This document shows, piece after piece, positions 15,659-24,330 of a DNA stretch of 64,000 nucleotides (position 1 is the first letter of the stretch; each line of letters begins with the position of its first letter). The notes beneath the pieces were generated by a model. It saw only the letters and a program-made list of their open reading frames with translations. It had not been told where the DNA came from and did no database searches. This stretch comes from Streptomyces cellostaticus. Lineage in GTDB: Bacteria > Actinomycetota > Actinomycetes > Streptomycetales > Streptomycetaceae. Position numbers and translations under genes: made by a program. The DNA is taken from positions 1 through 64,000 of the forward strand of contig NZ_JALLIN010000017.1 in the NCBI RefSeq assembly GCF_023630175.1. Direction: 5' to 3'.

Positions 15659-16300
15659 TCAGATGCCCGCCCGGTCCAGGGCGCTCTGCAGGGACTGCCG
15701 GTAGCCCGCGCTGGTGTAGCTGGCGCCGGACACCGTGTCGATGTTCGCGCTCTGCGCCGCCAGGGTCTCCTGGTTGAGCTTGGGGACGTTGGTGGAGGAG
15801 ATGTCCTGGCTGCGGGCCATCTCGTCGGGGTACTGCACGGCTCTCGCTCCGGTGATCGTGCTGCCGGAGAGGGTGATCCGTACCTGGACCGGGCCGTACT
15901 TCGTCGACGCGGTGGCCCCGGTGACGGTGCGGGTGGCGGGTTTCGGTGCGGCGGAGGTGGGCTTCGGCGCGGCCGGGGCGCTGGTGGTCCGGGCAGGGGC
16001 CGTGGAGACGGAGCGCGAGGCCGACGCGCTCGGGGACGACGAGGCACGCTTGTCCTTGGCGCTCTTCGACGGCGAGGCCGACGCCGACGGTGAGACCGCG
16101 GAGGCGGCCGGGGACGGGGACGCGGTCGGGGACGGGGAGGCCGTTGCCGTGGCCTGGACGCTGGGCGTGCCGCCGGCCTCCACGACGGCCGCGGGGTCGG
16201 TGCGGGGCTTGAGCGCGAGCAGCAGCACGATGGTGGAGACGGTGGCGGCGCCGAGCAGCACCGTGCGGCGCAGGGGGTGGTTCTTCCTCACATGCCTCAT
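15659..16300 (-). CDS. membrane-anchored FMN-binding domain protein
   Basis: This 213-residue protein starts with a basic segment and one membrane helix (about residues 10-28). A roughly 90-residue Ser/Pro/Ala/Thr linker follows, then a C-terminal FMN-binding domain. That domain contains DTVSGASYTSAGYRQSL, a form of the D(S/T)xSGA(T/S) motif where ApbE attaches FMN covalently to a Thr or Ser. It is therefore probably an extracytoplasmic flavin electron carrier. The usual partner is a ferric-reductase-like flavoprotein, and a truncated copy of one lies 73 bases upstream on the same strand, so this carrier may be orphaned. No ApbE gene lies in the window. Confidence 0.82.
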   Translation of the reverse strand: MRHVRKNHPLRRTVLLGAATVSTIVLLLALKPRTDPAAVVEAGGTPSVQATATASPSPTASPSPAASAVSPSASASPSKSAKDKRASSSPSASASRSVSTAPARTTSAPAAPKPTSAAPKPATRTVTGATASTKYGPVQVRITLSGSTITGARAVQYPDEMARSQDISSTNVPKLNQETLAAQSANIDTVSGASYTSAGYRQSLQSALDRAGI

Positions 16301-16373
16301 AGCGCACGCGGCCCGGGAACCGTCACCTTCCGCGTCGGCGTCGAAGCGGTTTCGGAACGGCTCGAGAGCGAAG

Positions 16374-16820
16374 TCAGAACTCGAAGGACTCGTGGTGGAT
16401 ACGCCGGTCGGGCACCCCGACCTCGCGCAGGGCGGCGTAGGACTCCTCCGCGAGGCCGGGCGGGCCGCACACGTACACGTCGTGGCGGGCGATGTCCGGC
16501 AGGATCCTGCGCGGCATCTTCGCCGTGATCGCCGGTCGCCTGCCGTCCGGGCTGTCGACCGCGTACAGCAGCTGAGCCCCGCGCTCGTCCGCGATCGCCT
16601 CCAGTTCGTCCCGCAGCGCCAACTCCTCCGGCGTGCGGGCCCGGTAGAGCAGGGTCGGGTCACCGGGCGCGCCGGGCAGCGTCTCGAACAGGGCCCGCAG
16701 CGGTGTGATACCGGCGCCGCCTGCGAGCAGCAGTACCTTGCCGCGGCTGCGACGAGCGCCGGTCAGCGCGCCGTACGGCCCCTCCGCCCACACCCGGGTG
16801 CCCGGCCGCAGCCCGGCCAC
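16374..16820 (-). pseudogene. C-terminal stump of a ferric-reductase/ferredoxin-reductase-type flavoprotein
   Basis: The stretch reads the NAD(P)-binding half of a ferredoxin-NADP-reductase-type domain: LRPGTRVWAEGPYGALT, VLLLAGGAGITPLRALFE, HDVYVCGPPGLAEE and a C-terminal ESFEF. The FAD-binding barrel (RxYS motif) and the transmembrane haem helices that precede it in family members are missing. Upstream of about 16820 the frame becomes Arg/Ala/Ser/Gly-rich with no recognisable fold in any frame, up to the GntR gene. I interpret this as a gene truncated by deletion, its N terminus lost when the hydroxyproline cluster became adjacent. Confidence 0.65.
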
Positions 16821-17047
16821 GGGCCTGCCCTGTCGCGACGCGGCCGCCGCAGGTCCTGGCCGCGACCGCGGTGCCGCGGAGTCCGCGCCGGCTGCCCGGC
16901 TTCGAGACGGTCCGGAGGCTTCGGTGCGATCCGCGGCCGGGTCCCGGCGGGCCCGGGTCCGCGCCACCGCCGCGGACGACCGCCGCCCGGTACCGCCGGT
17001 CGCCCTCCGCGCCCGGGCGGCGGAGTCCGCCTCGCGGTCCGGCGCGG

Positions 17048-17746
17048 TCAGTCCCCGGCCGCCGCCCACAGGCCGCGCACATGGCCGAGGTGCCGGGTCA
17101 TGATCTCGTGCACGGCCTTCTCGTCCCGCGCCAGCAGCGCGTCCAGGAGTTCGAGGTGCTCCTCGGCGGAGGCGAGCAGCCGGCCCGCCTCGACCAGGGA
17201 CGTGAGGCCGTAGAGCCGGGAGCGGCCACGCAGGTCGGCCACCACCTCCACCAGGTGGGCGTTGCCGGCCAGGGCGAGCAGGCTGAGATGGAAACGGTTG
17301 TCCGCCTCCACATAGGCGATCAGGTCACCGGCCGCGGCCGCGGCGACGATCTCCCGGGCCGCCGGGCGCAACGCCTCCAGCGAGACCCGGTCGGCCGTCC
17401 GGGCCAGGTCCGCCACCGTGGGTGTCTCGATCAGCGCGCGGACGTGCGTGTACTCGTCGAGCTGCCGCTCGGAGACCACGGTGACCCGGAAGCCCTTGTT
17501 CGGCACCGTGTCGACCAGGCCCTCCTTGGCCAGGTCCAGCATGGCCTCGCGCACCGGCGTCGCCGACACCCCGAAGCGGGCCGCGAGCGACGGCGCCGAG
17601 TAGACCTGCCCTGGCCGCAGTTCGCCCGCGACCAGCGCGGCTCGCAGCGCGTCGGCGACCCGTTCGCGGTAGCTGCTCCGCCGGCCGCCCAGGCGGGGGA
17701 GCGCGGGTTCGTCCACGCCCTGCGGGCTCTGTGCCATGTCACGCAT
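17048..17746 (-). CDS. GntR-family regulator, FCD type, of the hydroxyproline cluster
   Basis: This 232-residue regulator has an N-terminal winged helix: YRERVADALRAALVAGELRPG, then SAPSLAARFGVSATPVREAM and EGLVDTVPNKGFRV. A C-terminal all-helical FCD ligand domain follows, with metal-binding-type residues in EADNRFHLSLLALAGNAHL and the final HLGHVRGLW helix. FadR-type proteins of this group usually repress and are released by a pathway metabolite. The start is either 17746 or 17737; neither has a clear ribosome site. The epimerase stop is nine bases upstream, so it is the last gene of that unit. Its likely targets are the hydroxyproline genes, including itself. Confidence 0.88.
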   Translation of the reverse strand: MRDMAQSPQGVDEPALPRLGGRRSSYRERVADALRAALVAGELRPGQVYSAPSLAARFGVSATPVREAMLDLAKEGLVDTVPNKGFRVTVVSERQLDEYTHVRALIETPTVADLARTADRVSLEALRPAAREIVAAAAAGDLIAYVEADNRFHLSLLALAGNAHLVEVVADLRGRSRLYGLTSLVEAGRLLASAEEHLELLDALLARDEKAVHEIMTRHLGHVRGLWAAAGD

Positions 17747-17755
17747 CGGCGAAGT

Positions 17756-18757
17756 CTAGAGGACGAACCCCTCCGGGAAGGGGTCGGCGGGATCGAGCAG
17801 GTACTGGGCGGTGCCCGTGATCCAGGCGCGGCCGGTGAAACTCGGCAGCACGGCGGGGAGCCCACCTACCCGCGTGGTGCCGAGCAGCCGCCCCGTGAAG
17901 CGGGTGCCGATGAAGGACTCGTTCACGAACTCGGTGTGCAGCGGCAGTTCGCCCCGCGCGTGCAACTGCGCCATGCGCGCGCTCGTCCCCGTGCCGCAGG
18001 GGGAGCGGTCGAACCAGCCCGGGTGGATGACCATCGCGTGCCGTGAGCGGCGGGCCGTGGAGTCCGGCGCGTACAGGTGGACGTGGTGGCAGCCGCGGAT
18101 CGACGGGTCCTCGGGGTGCGCCGGCTCCGACTCCGCGTTGATCGCCCGCATCAGCGCGAGGCCGGCCGCCAGGATGTCGTCCTTGCGGGCTCGGTCGAAG
18201 GGCAGGCCGACGTCGCCGAGCGACAGGATGGCGTAGAAGTTGCCGCCGTAGGCGAGGTCGTAGGTGACGGCGCGGCCGTCGGGGAGCGTGATCGTACGGT
18301 CCAGGGCCACCGCGAAGGAGGGCACGTTGCGCAGGGTCACGTCGCGCGCCGCTCCGTCCTCCACCCTCACCTCGGCGACCACCACCCCCGCCGGGGTGTC
18401 CAGGCGGATGGTCGTCACCGGCTCCACCACCTCCACCATGCCGGTCTCGACCAGCACGGTCGCCACGCCGATCGTGCCGTGCCCGCACATCGGCAGGCAG
18501 CCGGAGACCTCGACGTAGACGACACCCCAGTCGCAGTCGGGCCGGGTCGGCGGCTGCAGGATCGCGCCGCTCATCGCGGAGTGCCCGCGCGGCTCGTTCA
18601 TCAGCAACCGCCTGAGGTGCCCGCGGTGCTCCTGGAAGTACAGCCGCCGCTCGTTCATCGTGGCACCGGGTACGGTGCCGACCCCGCCGGTGATCACGCG
18701 GGTCGGCATGCCCTCGGTGTGCGAGTCGACGGCGTGCAGGACGAGTCTGCTGCGCAT
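17756..18757 (-). CDS. 4-hydroxyproline 2-epimerase (proline racemase family)
   Basis: This 333-residue enzyme interconverts trans-4-hydroxy-L-proline and cis-4-hydroxy-D-proline by a two-base mechanism. Both catalytic cysteines of the family are present: the first in LPMCGHGTIGVATVLVE and the second in DRSPCGTGTSARMAQLH. That marks an epimerase/racemase and not the dehydratase variants that have Thr at the second site. DSHTEGMPTRVITGG at the N terminus is also typical. The ATG at 18757 follows a GGAGG-type site. The context of a DHDPS-family deaminase and a multi-subunit D-amino-acid dehydrogenase strongly favours hydroxyproline over proline as substrate. Confidence 0.92.
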   Translation of the reverse strand: MRSRLVLHAVDSHTEGMPTRVITGGVGTVPGATMNERRLYFQEHRGHLRRLLMNEPRGHSAMSGAILQPPTRPDCDWGVVYVEVSGCLPMCGHGTIGVATVLVETGMVEVVEPVTTIRLDTPAGVVVAEVRVEDGAARDVTLRNVPSFAVALDRTITLPDGRAVTYDLAYGGNFYAILSLGDVGLPFDRARKDDILAAGLALMRAINAESEPAHPEDPSIRGCHHVHLYAPDSTARRSRHAMVIHPGWFDRSPCGTGTSARMAQLHARGELPLHTEFVNESFIGTRFTGRLLGTTRVGGLPAVLPSFTGRAWITGTAQYLLDPADPFPEGFVL

Positions 18758-18817
18758 GCTCCGGCCTCCTCCGTGGCGGCGTCGGGCTGGTAGGGGCTTC
18801 TCGCCCCGGCGTGGGTG

Positions 18818-19714
18818 TCAGGCGAGACCGGCGGCCACGGCCTTCTCCGTGGCCGCGCGCACGGCCGCCTCCTGCTCCGGCCGCAGCGGACCGCGTGGCG
18901 GGCGCACCGGCCCGCCGCGCCGCCCGGCCACGTCCATGGACAGTTTGATCGCCTGCACGAACTCGACCCGGGAGTCCCAGCGCAGCAGCGGGTGCAACCG
19001 CCGGTACAGCGGGAGCGCGGTGCCCAGGTCCCCGGCCGTCGCGGCGCGGTACAGCTCGGCCGAGGCGCGGGGCAGCGCGTTGGGGTACCCGGCCACCCAG
19101 CCCTTGGCGCCGGCCACGGCGAGCTCCAGCAGGACGTCGTCGGCGCCGGCCAGCAGATCGAGTTCCGGGGCGAGTTCGGCGATCCGGTAGGCGCGGCGCA
19201 CGTCGCCGGAGAACTCCTTGACGCCGTGGATGTGGCCCTCGCCGTGCAGCCGGGCGAGGAGTTCGGGCACCAGGTCGACCTTGGTGTCGACCGGGTTGTT
19301 GTACGCCACCACCGGCAGACCCGCCCGGGCGACCTCGGCGAAGTGCGCCAGCACGGACCGCTCGTCGGCGCGGTAGGCGTTGGGCGGCAGCAGCAGCACG
19401 GCCGCACAGCCGGCCTCGGCCGCCTGCTCCGCCCATCGCCGGGCCTCGGCCGAGCCGTACGCCGCGACGCCCGGCATCACCCGCGCACCGCCGACCGCGG
19501 CGACGGCCGTCCGCACGACCTCGGCCCGTTCCCCGGGGGTGAGCACCTGGTACTCGCCGAGGGAGCCGTTCGGCACGACGCCGTCGCAGCCGTTCTCCAC
19601 CAGCCAGGCGCAGTGCTCGGCGTACCGGTCGTGGTCCACCGAGAGGTCCGCGCGGAACGGGAGCGCGGTCGCCACGAGGACGCCACGCCAGGGGCGGCGC
19701 TGCCGGAGGGTCAT
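18818..19714 (-). CDS. DHDPS-family lyase, probable 1-pyrroline-4-hydroxy-2-carboxylate deaminase
   Basis: This 298-residue TIM-barrel protein belongs to the dihydrodipicolinate synthase/N-acetylneuraminate lyase family. The GSLGEYQVLTPGER segment corresponds to the (G)TxGE substrate-binding loop. Conserved tyrosine VVAYNNP and Schiff-base lysine HGVKEFSG are present. In hydroxyproline catabolism the enzyme of this family deaminates and dehydrates 1-pyrroline-4-hydroxy-2-carboxylate to 2-oxoglutarate semialdehyde, and the neighbouring epimerase and D-hydroxyproline dehydrogenase genes support that role. I prefer the ATG at 19714; an ATG at 19744 is in frame, but it lies inside the putative regulator motif. 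Confidence 0.85.
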   Translation of the reverse strand: MTLRQRRPWRGVLVATALPFRADLSVDHDRYAEHCAWLVENGCDGVVPNGSLGEYQVLTPGERAEVVRTAVAAVGGARVMPGVAAYGSAEARRWAEQAAEAGCAAVLLLPPNAYRADERSVLAHFAEVARAGLPVVAYNNPVDTKVDLVPELLARLHGEGHIHGVKEFSGDVRRAYRIAELAPELDLLAGADDVLLELAVAGAKGWVAGYPNALPRASAELYRAATAGDLGTALPLYRRLHPLLRWDSRVEFVQAIKLSMDVAGRRGGPVRPPRGPLRPEQEAAVRAATEKAVAAGLA

Positions 19715-19736
19715 GAGGGTCCCCAATCCAAGGAGG

Positions 19737-19744
19737 TGTGACAT
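19737..19744. promoter_or_regulatory. candidate GntR operator upstream of the deaminase gene
   Basis: TGTGACAT occurs here, inside the wider inverted repeat GTGACATTTCAC, 23-30 bases before the chosen deaminase start. The reverse complement ATGTCACA recurs at 22745 upstream of the dehydrogenase operon. This is a plausible shared site for the cluster's GntR protein, based on recurrence only. Confidence 0.35.
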
Positions 19745-19858
19745 TTCACTGAGACCGTGAGAGCGAGGCGGGGGGCGGGGGCGTACGGGTGTGGTCGTGG
19801 TCCGGTGGGCGGATCCCGGTGCCCGGTCCCTGGATTCCGGGTGCGGGCACCGGCGCGC

Positions 19859-21262
19859 TCAGTCCGGTCGCGGCTCCGGAAGGCCGGCCAGTACACCGAG
19901 CGGCACCGGCCGGGCGAACGGGCGGCGTCCCGGCGTGAGGGGGCAGCCGGTCAGGCCGGCCACCGCGGGGCCGCACATCCGGCCCTGGCACCAGCCCATC
20001 CCGGCGCGGGTGAGCAGCTTGACGCTGCGTGCGTCCCCGGCTCCGAGGGCGCCGACCGCCTCCCGGACCCGCCCGGCGCCGACCTCCTCGCACCGGCACA
20101 CCGTCGTGTCGTCCGTCATCCGGTCGACCCAGTCCGAGGGCGGCGCGTACACCGCGTCCAGTGCGGCGGCGAACGCCCGCAGCCGGGTACGGGCCCGGTC
20201 GGCGACGGCCCAGGCACGTGGATCCGGAGCGGTGCCGCGCAGCCGGGCGGCGATCGAACGGCCGGCGATGTGGCCCTCGGCGAGGGCGAGGTCCGCGCCC
20301 CCGACGCCGGTGGTCTCCCCGGCCGCCCAGACGCCCGGCACGTCGGTGCGCTGCTCGGTGTCGACGCGGACGTCGGTTCCGGACAGGGCGCAGCCGAGCG
20401 TCTCGGCCAGGTCGGTGTGGGGCAGCAGCCCGTGCCCGACCGCGAGGGCGTCGCACCGGACGCGGCGGGCGGTGCCGGGCGCGAGCCGTCCGCCCCGGTC
20501 CAGCGCGGCGACGGTGACCGCCTCGAGCCGGTCGGCGCCGTGCGCCTCGACCACCGTGTGCCGGGCCAGGGGCCGCACCCCGTACCGCAGCAGCCGGGCC
20601 GCGTAGTGGACGCCCTCGGCGACCTTCCCGGGCTGTCCGGCCAGCGCGGGAGCCCTCCGCAGCAGTGCCCGCGGACCGGCGGACTCCACCAGCGCGGCCA
20701 CCCGGGCGCCCGCCTCCGCGAGTCCGGCCGCCACCGGAAGCAGCAGCGGACCGGTGCCGGCGACGACGACCGTGCGACCGGGGAGCACCAGTTGGCCCTT
20801 GAGCACGGCCTGTGCGCCGCCCGCGGTGACGACGCCGGGGAGCGTCCAGCCGGGGAAGGGCAGCACGCGCTCGTAGCCGCCGGTGGCGAGCAGCACCGCG
20901 TCGGCACGCACGGTCACCCCCTCCTCCTGGGCGGGGCCGCACAGGGCGTGCACCGCGAACCCGCGGGAGGCCGGAAGGCGCTCCACACACCAGACGTGAT
21001 GCTCGGTCAGGTGGGTGACGGTCCCGGCGGCACGGTACCGGTCCAGCGCGTCCCGCAGCCGTTCCCAGGTGTGTTCCCGGGGGTGCGGCGCGGGCGGGCG
21101 GCGCGCGGCGAAGGCTTCCGCGGGCCGCCGGAAGAACTGGCCGCCCGCCTGCTCGGCCGCGTCGACGAGGGTCACGCGCACACCGCGCGCGGCCGCGGCC
21201 AGGGCGCCGGCCAGTCCCGCCGGTCCCGCCCCGACGACGGCCAGACGCGTTCGCTCAGCCAT
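19859..21262 (-). CDS. FAD/NAD-binding subunit of a D-hydroxyproline/opine-type dehydrogenase
   Basis: This 467-residue flavoprotein opens with the dinucleotide-binding motif VVGAGPAGLAGALAAAARG. A second, VVVAGTGPLLLPVAAGLAE, lies mid-protein, and GVWAAGETTGVGGADLALAEG marks the FAD tail. Its C terminus carries a BFD-like [2Fe-2S] site, VCRCEEVGAGRVREAV then CQGRMCG. This matches the alpha subunit of HcnABC/opine-oxidase-like enzymes, including D-hydroxyproline dehydrogenase. It overlaps the small ferredoxin-like gene by eight bases and shares its operon with a DAO-type subunit, completing the three-subunit complex that oxidises cis-4-hydroxy-D-proline to 1-pyrroline-4-hydroxy-2-carboxylate. 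Confidence 0.85.
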   Translation of the reverse strand: MAERTRLAVVGAGPAGLAGALAAAARGVRVTLVDAAEQAGGQFFRRPAEAFAARRPPAPHPREHTWERLRDALDRYRAAGTVTHLTEHHVWCVERLPASRGFAVHALCGPAQEEGVTVRADAVLLATGGYERVLPFPGWTLPGVVTAGGAQAVLKGQLVLPGRTVVVAGTGPLLLPVAAGLAEAGARVAALVESAGPRALLRRAPALAGQPGKVAEGVHYAARLLRYGVRPLARHTVVEAHGADRLEAVTVAALDRGGRLAPGTARRVRCDALAVGHGLLPHTDLAETLGCALSGTDVRVDTEQRTDVPGVWAAGETTGVGGADLALAEGHIAGRSIAARLRGTAPDPRAWAVADRARTRLRAFAAALDAVYAPPSDWVDRMTDDTTVCRCEEVGAGRVREAVGALGAGDARSVKLLTRAGMGWCQGRMCGPAVAGLTGCPLTPGRRPFARPVPLGVLAGLPEPRPD

Positions 21263-21557
21263 CCTCGTGTCCCGTCCCCTCCTGTGTGCGGATCACATCG
21301 CCCGGCCGCAGCGGAACCAGGCAAGCCCGTTGGTTGGGGCGTCCGTTGACGGTGACGAGGCAGTCGAAGCACACCCCGATCCCGCAGAACACCCCGCGTG
21401 GCCGGCCCCCGCCGCGAGTGCCGCGCCAGGCGGTCACCCCCGCCGTCCACAGCGCGGCCGCGACCGTCTGCCCCGGCGACGCCGCGATGGGCAGGCCGTC
21501 GAAGGTGACGGTGAACACGGCGGCCGGACGCGACCCGGCGGGCTGCGCGGGGCTCAT
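21255..21557 (-). CDS. [2Fe-2S] small subunit of the D-hydroxyproline dehydrogenase
   Basis: This 100-residue protein has the plant-type ferredoxin cluster loop FCGIGVCFDC, plus a fourth cysteine in QRACLVPLRPGDVI. It is the small iron-sulfur subunit found in HcnA/opine-oxidase-type complexes, passing electrons between the two flavoproteins. Its ATG overlaps the stop of the upstream DAO-type gene (21554-21557), and its own stop overlaps the next start, so the three genes are translationally coupled in the order DAO, FeS, FAD/NAD. Confidence 0.87.
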   Translation of the reverse strand: MSPAQPAGSRPAAVFTVTFDGLPIAASPGQTVAAALWTAGVTAWRGTRGGGRPRGVFCGIGVCFDCLVTVNGRPNQRACLVPLRPGDVIRTQEGTGHEDG

Positions 21558-22735
21558 GGCGTCTGGCCTCCACGTGTCGCCGGGGACGTTCCCGGCGCCC
21601 CGAACCGGTCCGGGCGGAAGGGGCCGAGGTCCAGTTCCGTCGCCTCGCCGGTCAGCGCCTGTGCGATCAACCGCCCGGTCCCGGTGGCCAGCCCGATGCC
21701 GGCGCCCTCGTGTCCGCAGGCGTGCAGCAGCCCGGGCACCCGCGGATCCGGGCCGATCGCCGGGAGGTGGTCGGGCAGGTAGGGGCGGAAGCCGGCGTAC
21801 GTCCGCAGCGCGCGCACCGGCTCCAGGAACGGGAACAGGCCGATCGCGCCCGCCGCGAGCGCCCGTACGGCCGGCAGGGACAACGCGCGGTCGAAGCCGA
21901 TCCGTTCACGGCTCGCCCCGATCAGGACCGGCCCCGCGGAGGTGCCCTCGACCACCGGCGAGGTCCGCAGCGCGGCCGAGTCGCTCGCCACGTCGGCCAC
22001 GTAGTCGGCGGCGTACACCTTGTGCCTGACCATCCGCGGCAGCGGCTCGGTCACCAGCACGAAACCACGGCGGGGGAGCACCGGCAGGTGGGTGCCCGCC
22101 AGGGCGGCGAGTTCGCCGCCCCAGGTTCCGGCCGCGTTCACCACGGCCGGGGCGTGGATGTCGCCGCGGGCGGTACGGACCCCGCGAACCGCGCCGCTCC
22201 GGCCGCGCAGCACGCCGGTCACGTTCGAGCCCGTGTGCAGCCGTGCCCCCGAGGCGCGGATCACGTGGGCGGCGGCGAGGGCGGGCATGACCTGGGCGTC
22301 CTGGGGGTGCAGCACTCCGCCCGCGAGCCCGGGGGACAAGTGGGGTTCCAGTTCCGCCAGTTCCCGGGGGCCGACCCGGACGGCGGCCACGCCCGCGGCC
22401 CGTTGGCGTTCGGCGAGGCCGTGCAGCGCGGAGAGCTCACCCGGCGTCTTGGCGACGACGAGGCCGCCCTTGGGTTCGTACTCGACGGCCGGACCCAACT
22501 CGTCCGCGAGCCCCGCCCACAGCCCGGCCGACAGCAGGGCCAGTTCGAGTTCGGGACCCGGGGCCTTGTCGGAGACCAGCAGGTTGCCCTCGCCGGCGCC
22601 GGTGGTGCCCCCGGCGACCTGGCCACGGTCCACCACGCACACGTCGAGACCCGCCCGCGCGGCGTACAACGCGCAGGCCGCACCCACCGCACCGGCCCCG
22701 ACGACCACGACGTCACAGGTCAGTCGCATCGCCAC
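21554..22735 (-). CDS. DAO-type FAD subunit, catalytic D-hydroxyproline dehydrogenase
   Basis: This 393-residue protein begins with the FAD motif CDVVVVGAGAVGAACALYAARAG, typical of the D-amino-acid oxidase/glycine oxidase (DadA-like) fold. It ends with GLLHACGHEGAGIGLATGTGRLIAQ, the conserved FAD-contacting tail. It is the probable substrate-oxidising beta subunit, working with the two downstream gene products. The start is GTG at 22735 or ATG at 22729. Neither has a ribosome site, but CATATT at 22742-22747 is placed so that transcription would begin at the GTG, suggesting a leaderless mRNA. A candidate operator overlaps this promoter. Confidence 0.86.
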   Translation of the reverse strand: MAMRLTCDVVVVGAGAVGAACALYAARAGLDVCVVDRGQVAGGTTGAGEGNLLVSDKAPGPELELALLSAGLWAGLADELGPAVEYEPKGGLVVAKTPGELSALHGLAERQRAAGVAAVRVGPRELAELEPHLSPGLAGGVLHPQDAQVMPALAAAHVIRASGARLHTGSNVTGVLRGRSGAVRGVRTARGDIHAPAVVNAAGTWGGELAALAGTHLPVLPRRGFVLVTEPLPRMVRHKVYAADYVADVASDSAALRTSPVVEGTSAGPVLIGASRERIGFDRALSLPAVRALAAGAIGLFPFLEPVRALRTYAGFRPYLPDHLPAIGPDPRVPGLLHACGHEGAGIGLATGTGRLIAQALTGEATELDLGPFRPDRFGAPGTSPATRGGQTP

Positions 22736-22741
22736 GCCAGT

Positions 22742-22753
22742 AATATGTCACAT
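22742..22753. promoter_or_regulatory. promoter and candidate GntR operator for the dehydrogenase operon
   Basis: On the minus strand CATATT (22747-22742) is a -10-like hexamer six bases before the GTG start. It overlaps the palindrome ATGTCACAT (22745-22753), whose core also appears at 19737-19744 before the deaminase gene. Occupation by a repressor would block transcription. Confidence 0.4.
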
Positions 22754-22804
22754 GACGCACCGTCGGGACAGGCCCCCGGCGCGAGCACGGTCCCGAACCG
22801 GCGG

Positions 22805-23665
22805 TCAGTCCAGCGTCGTCGGGGTCGGCGACGGGGTCCTGCCGGCGAGCACCTGCTGCAGCCGCTGGGTGCCCTGCTGGACCGCGGTCCGGGTGCTGTC
22901 GTGATCGACACCGGACGGGCCGCCGTTGGTGACCAGGATCCCGGAGGAGCCGACCCGGACCGCGGCGACGTCCAGCCCGAGCGTGACGGGTTCGCCGTTC
23001 GCGGTGCCCTGCACCGTCAGGGTGAGGCCCTGCCGGCCGTCCCCCACGGCGGGCAGCGATCCGCTCACGACCTGCACCGTCCGCTTGCCGCCGTCCGAGC
23101 CGGTCACGGTGAACTGGTCGCAGGTGTCCGGGAGGCTCTTCAGCCAGTCCAGTGACTTCTCCAGGGAACCCTTGCCCCAGTCGCCCACCTGGTAGAGCAG
23201 CCGTGCGTCGCCCTCGGTGAAGCCGGTGAGCGCCGACGCCCCCACCGGCCGGCCGAGCAAGGTGTCCGAGTACAGGCCGTCGATCAGCTTCTGGCAGTCC
23301 TGGGAACCGGTCTTGCCGGTCAGGAACGAGGCGACGTCGACCTTGCCGACCAGCAGCTTGTCGCGCCAGCTCGACGCGTTGCTCACCCGGGTCCAGTCGT
23401 CCTCGATGTCGGCCTCGGTGATCAGCGCGGCCTTCGCCCCGTTCGTGGTCAGCGCCCGCGAGGCCGACGCGGACGGCGAGGAGGGCGAGGAGGAGGACGA
23501 GGACAGGGAGGAAAGCGACGGGGAGGACGGGGTCCGCCTCGCCGCCGGGGAGGCGGGGGCGGCCTCCGGGGACCCGGCGTCGCCCGCGCAGGCGGCGGTG
23601 ACCAGCAGGGCCCCCGTCGCGAGCGCCGAGGCGAGAACACGTGCGGGGCGGGACGGACGGTGCAT
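22805..23665 (-). CDS. putative lipoprotein with Ser-rich linker
   Basis: This 286-residue secreted protein has a lipoprotein signal peptide: RPSRPARVLASALATGALLV, then TAAC, giving Cys26 as the lipidated residue. A Ser/Pro/Ala linker of about 45 residues tethers a globular domain. That domain has ITEADIEDDWTRV, a Cys pair (SQDCQKLI and DTCDQFTV) and NGEPVTLGLDVAAVRVG. This layout resembles many actinobacterial surface lipoproteins of unknown function, and I do not recognise a named domain. It is upstream of and divergent from nothing obvious. The ATG at 23665 fits the signal peptide exactly. Confidence 0.8.
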   Translation of the reverse strand: MHRPSRPARVLASALATGALLVTAACAGDAGSPEAAPASPAARRTPSSPSLSSLSSSSSSPSSPSASASRALTTNGAKAALITEADIEDDWTRVSNASSWRDKLLVGKVDVASFLTGKTGSQDCQKLIDGLYSDTLLGRPVGASALTGFTEGDARLLYQVGDWGKGSLEKSLDWLKSLPDTCDQFTVTGSDGGKRTVQVVSGSLPAVGDGRQGLTLTVQGTANGEPVTLGLDVAAVRVGSSGILVTNGGPSGVDHDSTRTAVQQGTQRLQQVLAGRTPSPTPTTLD

Positions 23666-24330
23666 CGCGGCGGCCTCCTCGGAGCGCGGTACGTGCCTCC
23701 ACATCAGCACCGGCGCGCCCCGCCGACGACCGCAGCGCGGCGTTCGGGTGACCCGGGGCCGGCCGGCCCTCCGCCGTGCCAGGGCCGCAGGGCTCGTTCC
23801 CGGCGCTGTGTCAGGACCGGAGCCATCGCTGGTGGCACCGCGGTGACGGCGCCAGGAGGACACGGCCGCGCCCGCGCCGCCGGGGCCGCGTGGACGCGAC
23901 GCCGTCGGCCCGTTGCGCGGCCCGCGGGGCCGTCACCGCGTGCTCCGGCGCCCGCGTCGACCGAGCCGGCCGCGACCCCGCAGACGCCCGCGCGGAAGAC
24001 CGCGCACGACTCGGACCCGGCGGCTTCCTCCCGCTGGTCGAGACCGGGCGCCGCCTCCTCGACGCCGAACCCGGCCTCATGGGCGAGGTCACCCCGTCCA
24101 CGACACGAGCGCCCGGACGCCGGGAAGATCCGCGGCGTCCGGGCGCTCCACCCGGTCAAGCCAGCCAGTACGGGGCCTGGACGTCTCCCTCCCCCGAAGG
24201 CGACGTCCCCCGACCTGCTTCCCCCTGTGCCCGACCGTGGCCCGGGGCACCAGAGTGCCGCACCCGGCCGGCCGGGCGCCTGAGTCGAGGGGTACTCAAG
24301 TCGCCCTGTATCAGAACTGAGCAGGCGTGC
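23666..24330. other. 665-bp stretch with no supportable gene
   Basis: Open frames exist on both strands, but none has a ribosome site or a convincing protein. The only protein-like run is on the plus strand around 23985-24095 (RLGPGGFLPLVETGRRLLD), too short to assign and possibly a relic. A TGTATC/TATCAG element at 24307-24314 could be the -10 of the downstream regulator gene. Confidence 0.4.
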
